Origin: Enterobacter ludwigii
Lineage (GTDB): Bacteria; Pseudomonadota; Gammaproteobacteria; Enterobacterales; Enterobacteriaceae
DNA length: 64,000 bases
Direction: 5' to 3'
Assembly: GCF_001750725.1 (NCBI RefSeq)
Contig: NZ_CP017279.1
Location: 3,968,001-4,032,000, forward strand
Under the pieces are notes generated by a model. That model worked only from the letters and a program-made list of their open reading frames with translations, was not told the origin of the DNA and did no database searches. Below, piece by piece: positions 59,447 to 64,000 of the stretch; the first letter of the stretch is position 1; each line of letters opens with the position of its first letter. Both the position numbers and the translations under genes were made by a program.

Positions 59447-60751
59447 ATGAAAACCCGTACCCAACAAATCGAAGAATTGAAGAAAGAGTGGACCCAACCT
59501 CGCTGGGAAGGCATCCGCCGCCCGTATAGCGCGGAAGAGGTGGTGAAATTGCGTGGCTCGGTCAATCCGGAATGTACCCTGGCGCAGCGCGGCGCGGCGA
59601 AAATGTGGGAGCTGCTGCACGGCGGTGCCAAAAAAGGTTACATCAATAGCCTCGGCGCGCTGACTGGCGGCCAGGCCCTGCAGCAGGCGAAAGCCGGCAT
59701 CGAAGCCATCTATCTTTCCGGCTGGCAAGTTGCGGCGGACGCCAACCTGGCCTCCAGCATGTATCCGGATCAGTCGCTCTATCCGGCAAACTCGGTACCA
59801 ACCGTGGTGGATCGGATCAACAACACCTTCCGCCGTGCGGATCAGATCCAGTGGGCGGCAGGCATTGAGCCAAACGATCCGCGTTTTATTGACTATTTCC
59901 TGCCGATCGTCGCGGATGCGGAAGCGGGATTCGGCGGCGTGCTGAACGCCTTTGAGCTGATGAAATCGATGATTGAGGCCGGTGCAGCGGCCGTTCACTT
60001 CGAAGACCAGCTGGCGTCAGTGAAGAAATGCGGACACATGGGCGGGAAAGTCCTTGTCCCAACCCAGGAAGCGATTCAGAAGCTGGTTGCGGCGCGTCTG
60101 GCGGCTGACGTGCTCGGCGTACCCACGCTGGTGATTGCCCGTACCGATGCGGATGCGGCTGACCTGATCACTTCTGACTGCGATCCTTACGACAGCGAGT
60201 TCATTACCGGTGAACGCACCAGCGAAGGGTTTTATCGTACCCATGCTGGCATTGAACAGGCGATCAGCCGTGGGCTGGCATATGCACCGTATGCGGACCT
60301 GGTCTGGTGCGAAACCTCCACGCCGGACCTGGCGCTGGCAAAACGCTTTGCCGATGCTATCCACGCCAAATATCCGGGCAAACTGCTGGCCTATAACTGC
60401 TCGCCGTCCTTCAACTGGCAGAAGAAACTGGACGATAAAACCATCGCCAGCTTCCAGCAGCAACTGTCCGACATGGGCTACAAATATCAGTTCATCACGC
60501 TGGCTGGCATTCACAGCATGTGGTTCAACATGTTCGACCTGGCGCATGCCTACGCGCAGGGGGAAGGCATGAAGCATTACGTTGAGAAGGTGCAGCAGCC
60601 GGAATTTGCTGCCGGTAAAGAGGGCTATACCTTCGTTTCGCATCAGCAGGAGGTCGGGACCGGTTACTTCGATAACGTGACCACTATCATCCAGGGGGGC
60701 ACCTCCTCCGTCACCGCCTTAACGGGATCGACGGAAGAAGCCCAGTTCTGA
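59447..60751 (+). CDS. aceA: AceA, isocitrate lyase
   Basis: Splits isocitrate into succinate and glyoxylate, diverting carbon from the TCA cycle. The start is ATG 59447 (MKTRTQQ) after GGAG, giving 434 residues as in E. coli. The catalytic cysteine C195 is in KKCGHMGGK (193-201); metal-binding acids lie in [12 protein letters not shown] (about 153-164). It lies 31 bases after aceB. Confidence 0.99.
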   Translation: MKTRTQQIEELKKEWTQPRWEGIRRPYSAEEVVKLRGSVNPECTLAQRGAAKMWELLHGGAKKGYINSLGALTGGQALQQAKAGIEAIYLSGWQVAADANLASSMYPDQSLYPANSVPTVVDRINNTFRRADQIQWAAGIEPNDPRFIDYFLPIVADAEAGFGGVLNAFELMKSMIEAGAAAVHFEDQLASVKKCGHMGGKVLVPTQEAIQKLVAARLAADVLGVPTLVIARTDADAADLITSDCDPYDSEFITGERTSEGFYRTHAGIEQAISRGLAYAPYADLVWCETSTPDLALAKRFADAIHAKYPGKLLAYNCSPSFNWQKKLDDKTIASFQQQLSDMGYKYQFITLAGIHSMWFNMFDLAHAYAQGEGMKHYVEKVQQPEFAAGKEGYTFVSHQQEVGTGYFDNVTTIIQGGTSSVTALTGSTEEAQF

Positions 60752-60761
60752 GCCATGTAAC

Positions 60762-60783
60762 GCCCGGTGGCACGCTACCGGGC
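60762..60783. repeat. REP-type palindrome in the aceA-aceK gap
   Basis: GCCCGGT (60762-60768) and ACCGGGC (60777-60783) around GGCACGCT, a REP-like unit related to the one after erpA. In E. coli a REP structure at the same place is thought to reduce aceK expression. Confidence 0.75.
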
Positions 60784-60796
60784 CTGTGAACATACT

Positions 60797-60817
60797 CCCT
60801 CTCCCGTCGGGAGGGGG
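60797..60817. repeat. CCCTCTCCC palindrome directly upstream of aceK
   Basis: CCCTCTCCC (60797-60805) and GGGAGGGGG (60809-60817) with a GTC loop, followed by a GGGTGAGGGA extension ending at 60830. That extension is the only Shine-Dalgarno-like sequence before the aceK start at 60840. Confidence 0.75.
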
Positions 60818-60839
60818 CCGGGGTGAGGGAGCATGAACA

Positions 60840-62567
60840 ATGTCGCGTGGTCTGGAATTACTGATTGCCCAAACTATTCTGCAGGGCTTCGATGCCCAGT
60901 ACGGACGTTTCCTGGAAGTCACATCCGGCGCGCAGCAGCGTTTTGAGCACGCCGACTGGCATGCGGTTCAGCAGGCCATGAAGCAGCGAATCCACCTTTA
61001 CGACCACCATGTGGGTCTGGTGGTGGAGCAGTTGCGCTGCATTACCGACGGCAAAATCCCTGACGCGGAGTTTTTACTGCGCGTGAAGGAGCATTACACC
61101 CATCTGTTACCTGATTACCCGCGCTTCGAGATTGCGGAGAGCTTTTTCAACTCCGTCTATTGCCGGTTATTTGACCACCGCTCATTATCTCCTGAGCGGT
61201 TATTTATCTTTAGCTCTCAGCCGGAACGCCGCTTTCGCACTATTCCGCGTCCGCTGGCGAAGGATTTCTTTCCCGATCGTGGCTGGGAAAAACTCCTGCA
61301 TCGCGTATTAACGGATTTGCCGCTGCGTTTGCCCTGGGAGAATAAAACCCGTGATATCGGCTATATCTCTGCGCATCTCAAGGAGACCTTCGGCGAAGAG
61401 GTGCTCGGGCAAAGCCATTTGCAGGTTGCCAATGAGCTTTTTTACCGTAATAAGGCCGCCTGGCTGGTCGGTAAACTGATGACACCGTCGGCCATTGTGC
61501 CGTTTCTGTTACCCATCCATCGTACCGATGACGGTGAACTGTTTGTTGATACCTGCCTGACGACCAGCGCCGAGGCCAGCATTGTCTTTGGTTTCGCCCG
61601 CTCCTACTTTATGGTGTATGCCCCGCTGCCTGCTGCTCTGGTGGAGTGGTTGCGCGAGATCCTGCCGGGGAAAACCACCGCCGAGCTGTACATGGCCATT
61701 GGCTGTCAGAAACACGCCAAGACGGAAAGCTATCGGGAATATTTGCGCTATGTCACCACGGCAGATGAGCAATTTATCGAAGCCCCCGGTATTCGCGGCA
61801 TGGTGATGCTGGTCTTTACCCTGCCGGGTTTTGATCGGGTGTTTAAGGTCATCAAAGATACGTTCGCGCCGCAGAAGGAGATGACCGCTGCTCACGTCCG
61901 CGCCTGCTACCAGCTGGTTAAAGAGCACGATCGCGTCGGGCGAATGGCGGACACCCAGGAGTTCGAGAACTTTGTGCTGGATAAGCAGCAGATCGATCCG
62001 GCATTAATGGCGTTATTACTGCAGGAAGCGCCGGCGAAAATCACCGATCTGGGTGACAAAATTGCCATCAGCCATCTCTATATCGAACGCCGCATGATCC
62101 CACTCAATATCTGGCTGGAGCAGTCCGAAGGTCAGGCATTACGGGATGCCATAGAAGAATACGGCAACGCTATCCGTCAGCTTGCCGCCGCGAATATCTT
62201 CCCGGGCGATATGCTGTTTAAAAACTTCGGGGTCACCCGTCACGGGCGGGTGGTGTTCTACGATTACGATGAAATTTGCTATATGACTGAGGTGAATTTC
62301 CGCGATATACCGCAGCCCCGCTATCCGGAAGATGAACTGTCCGGCGAGCCGTGGTACAGCATCTCACCGGGAGATGTCTTTCCTGAGGAATTTCGTCACT
62401 GGCTGTGCGCTGACCCGCGCATCAGGCCACTGTTTGAAGAGATGCATGATGATCTGTTCCGCGCCAGCTACTGGCGGGGCCTGCAGACGCGCATCAGGAA
62501 TGGGCATGTGGAAGATGTGTATGCCTATCGCCGCAAACAACGGTTTTGCATCCGATATGCGGTGTAA
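60840..62567 (+). CDS. aceK: AceK, isocitrate dehydrogenase kinase/phosphatase
   Basis: Bifunctional enzyme that phosphorylates isocitrate dehydrogenase to push isocitrate to AceA, and reverses this on richer carbon. It has 575 residues (578 in E. coli). A regulatory N-terminal domain (to about 310) precedes the kinase-like domain with the ATP loop [12 protein letters not shown] (about 313-324) and catalytic segment near [14 protein letters not shown]. The start ATG 60840 has a weak, distant ribosome site. It is third in aceBAK; E. coli arpA does not follow. Confidence 0.97.
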   Translation: MSRGLELLIAQTILQGFDAQYGRFLEVTSGAQQRFEHADWHAVQQAMKQRIHLYDHHVGLVVEQLRCITDGKIPDAEFLLRVKEHYTHLLPDYPRFEIAESFFNSVYCRLFDHRSLSPERLFIFSSQPERRFRTIPRPLAKDFFPDRGWEKLLHRVLTDLPLRLPWENKTRDIGYISAHLKETFGEEVLGQSHLQVANELFYRNKAAWLVGKLMTPSAIVPFLLPIHRTDDGELFVDTCLTTSAEASIVFGFARSYFMVYAPLPAALVEWLREILPGKTTAELYMAIGCQKHAKTESYREYLRYVTTADEQFIEAPGIRGMVMLVFTLPGFDRVFKVIKDTFAPQKEMTAAHVRACYQLVKEHDRVGRMADTQEFENFVLDKQQIDPALMALLLQEAPAKITDLGDKIAISHLYIERRMIPLNIWLEQSEGQALRDAIEEYGNAIRQLAAANIFPGDMLFKNFGVTRHGRVVFYDYDEICYMTEVNFRDIPQPRYPEDELSGEPWYSISPGDVFPEEFRHWLCADPRIRPLFEEMHDDLFRASYWRGLQTRIRNGHVEDVYAYRRKQRFCIRYAV

Positions 62568-62571
62568 TGCC

Positions 62572-62592
62572 CCCTCTCCCGACGGGAGAGGG
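62572..62592. repeat. CCCTCTCCC palindrome between aceK and iclR
   Basis: CCCTCTCCC (62572-62580), GAC loop, GGGAGAGGG (62584-62592): a perfect 9-bp stem between the convergent ends of aceK and iclR, possibly a shared terminator. Confidence 0.75.
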
Positions 62593-62610
62593 ATTCAGGT
62601 GCTCCCGATG

Positions 62611-63438
62611 TTATCGAATCCCGCCATATGCCAGCGTGACCTCTTTCGCCGCCTTAATCACCAGCGCACCTAACTCCGTGACGCGGTCATCGGTCATACG
62701 GGAAATCGGTCCGGAGATCGAAATGGCGGCAAACGGCTCGCGGTGCTCGTCAAAGATGCAGGCTGCAATACAGCGCAGGCCTAACGCATGCTCTTCGTCA
62801 TCAAACGAATAGCCGCGCTTGCGGGTCAGGGCCAGATCTTCTTTCAGATGTACCGGTGAGACCAGCGTGGCGTGGGTGTAGGCGTGCAGCCCTTTCCGGT
62901 GCAGCAGTCCGGTGACCTGCTCTTCGCTGAGCTGCGACAGAAACGCTTTCCCCGCCCCGGAGGCATGCATCGGCAGCTTGCCGCCAATCGGTGCCGACAT
63001 ACGCATTAGCTGCGTGCACTGTACCTGGTCGATGATAATGGCCTGATGGTCGCTCTGGTCGAGCACGGCCAGGTTTACCGTCTCGCCGGAATCTTCCATC
63101 AGCTTACGCAGAATAGGGTGCACAATCGCCAGCAGGTTGCGGCTCTGCAGGAAGCTGCTGCCGACGATAAACGCATGTGCGCCCACCGCCCAGTGTCCCA
63201 GCTCGCCCACCTGGCGCACAAAGCCCAGCTGCTGCATCGTGGTCAACAGTCGATGGGTCGTTGAGTTCGGCAGGCCAGCCTGCTGTGCCAGCTCTGTCAG
63301 GGCCACGCTGCTGTGTGACTCGGCTATCCATTCCAGCAGCTTCAAACCGCGCGTGAGCGATTGAACCTGTCCGCCCTGAGAGGCGGCGGTGGTGGCAGCA
63401 GGTTTTCTGCCGCGTTTAGCGGGAACGGTCGTGACCAT
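62611..63438 (-). CDS. iclR: IclR, repressor of the glyoxylate bypass
   Basis: Represses aceBAK; glyoxylate and pyruvate act as opposing effectors. The start is ATG 63438 (MVTTVPAKRG) with a strong AAGGAG site, giving 275 residues; an 11-codon upstream in-frame ATG has no such site. It has a winged helix-turn-helix (LTELAQQAGLPNSTTHRLL, about 46-64) and a C-terminal GAF-like effector domain with SGAGKAFLSQLSEEQ and EEHALGLRCIAACIFD. It is divergent from metH. Confidence 0.97.
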   Translation of the reverse strand: MVTTVPAKRGRKPAATTAASQGGQVQSLTRGLKLLEWIAESHSSVALTELAQQAGLPNSTTHRLLTTMQQLGFVRQVGELGHWAVGAHAFIVGSSFLQSRNLLAIVHPILRKLMEDSGETVNLAVLDQSDHQAIIIDQVQCTQLMRMSAPIGGKLPMHASGAGKAFLSQLSEEQVTGLLHRKGLHAYTHATLVSPVHLKEDLALTRKRGYSFDDEEHALGLRCIAACIFDEHREPFAAISISGPISRMTDDRVTELGALVIKAAKEVTLAYGGIR

Positions 63439-63528
63439 GACGAACTCCTTTTTCTGTATCGTGGAAATCATTTTCGTTTTATTTGGTGATTTTGCAACCG
63501 TTATCCTGACTGATCGGATGAGTGATAG

Positions 63529-63541
63529 TGAACATGTCTCA
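63529..63541 (+). promoter_or_regulatory. Possible MetR half-conserved site upstream of metH
   Basis: TGAA-CATGT-CTCA (63529-63541) matches the MetR consensus TGAA-N5-TTCA at seven of eight fixed bases, 92 bases before metH. MetR with homocysteine activates metH in E. coli. A chance match cannot be excluded. Confidence 0.45.
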
Positions 63542-63632
63542 TGTTACCGCTGTGTGACTTTTACACCCTGCGAGATTGTGCCAGTATGGACTGCTGGCCT
63601 TTTGGCCTGGTTGAGCGTTGTCGGGAGCAAGT

Positions 63633-64000
63633 GTGAGCAGCAAAGTAGAGCAACTGCGTGCGCAGTTAAATAAACGAATTCTGGTGCTGGACGGCGGCAT
63701 GGGTACCATGATCCAGAGCTATCGTCTGAGTGAAGACGATTTCCGCGGCGAGCGTTTCGCCGACTGGCCATGCGACCTCAAAGGTAACAACGACCTTCTG
63801 GTGCTCAGCAAACCGCAGGTCATTTCGGCGATCCACAACGCGTATTTCGAGGCGGGTGCGGATATCGTCGAAACCAACACCTTTAACTCGACAACCATCG
63901 CCATGGCGGATTACCAGATGGAATCCCTGTCGGCGGAGATAAACCTTGCCGCGGCAAAGCTGGCCCGCGCCTGCGCTGATGAATGGACAGCCCGTACGCC
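63633..64000 (+). CDS. metH: MetH, cobalamin-dependent methionine synthase (3' end missing)
   Basis: Transfers a methyl group from methyltetrahydrofolate through cobalamin to homocysteine. The start is a GTG at 63633 ([10 protein letters not shown]) behind GGGAG, matching the E. coli start. Only 122 codons of about 1227 are inside the window, covering the start of the homocysteine-binding barrel ([23 protein letters not shown]). Its cobalamin requirement ties in with btuF in the same window. Confidence 0.97.
   Translation, partial: MSSKVEQLRAQLNKRILVLDGGMGTMIQSYRLSEDDFRGERFADWPCDLKGNNDLLVLSKPQVISAIHNAYFEAGADIVETNTFNSTTIAMADYQMESLSAEINLAAAKLARACADEWTART

Overview
The window is a stretch of core chromosome from a gamma-proteobacterium of the Enterobacteriaceae. 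Almost every protein is near-identical to its Escherichia coli K-12 counterpart as I remember it, and gene order follows the E. coli fhu-to-gmhB segment. The variable regions of the 16S gene look like the Enterobacter cloacae complex. That genus call is an inference from memory, not a database match. I see no prophage, insertion sequence, CRISPR array, toxin-antitoxin pair, secretion cluster or defence island.

Layout. (1) 1-3441: 3' end of the ferric-hydroxamate importer, fhuC (cut by the window edge)-fhuD-fhuB. (2) 3498-10582: hemL (haem), clcA (Cl-/H+ antiporter), erpA (Fe-S carrier), yadS, the overlapping pair mtnN-btuF, and dgt. (3) 10714-18441: degP with a sigmaE-type promoter, cdaR, yaeH, dapD, glnD, map. 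(4) 18587-22057: translation and nucleotide genes rpsB-tsf, pyrH, frr. (5) 22153-38211: envelope and replication supercluster dxr, ispU, cdsA, rseP, bamA, skp, lpxD, fabZ, lpxA, lpxB, rnhB, dnaE, accA, all on the plus strand. It joins isoprenoid carrier, phospholipid, outer-membrane-protein and lipid A synthesis with the replicative polymerase and the first step of fatty-acid synthesis. (6) 38312-47603: ldcC, gloA2, tilS, yaeP-rof, yaeQ-arfB, nlpE, proS, rcsF-trmO. (7) 47710-50998: methionine importer metN-metI-metQ with a MetJ box, and gmhB. (8) 51048-56477: a complete rRNA operon, with P1/P2 promoters, boxA, 16S, tRNA-Ile(GAU), tRNA-Ala(UGC), 23S, 5S and terminator. (9) 56563-64000: metA with four tandem MetJ boxes, the glyoxylate-bypass operon aceB-aceA-aceK, its repressor iclR, and the 5' end of metH (cut by the edge).

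The most notable feature is the junction. The left flank of the rRNA operon (gmhB, Ile-Ala spacer) is that of E. coli rrnH. The right flank (metA-aceBAK-iclR-metH, no distal tRNA-Asp) is that of E. coli rrnE. The operon therefore looks like a chimeric breakpoint from recombination between rrn copies, or from an assembly collapse over the repeat. It also places three methionine-regulon loci (metNIQ, metA, metH) within about 17 kb. Secondary points are a putative short RNA or attenuated leader between dxr and ispU, hairpins between bamA and skp and between lpxD and fabZ, a recurring CCCTCTCCC palindrome in four intergenic gaps (one right before aceK), and variable surface loops in BamA and DegP. 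I found no clearly new biological system here.
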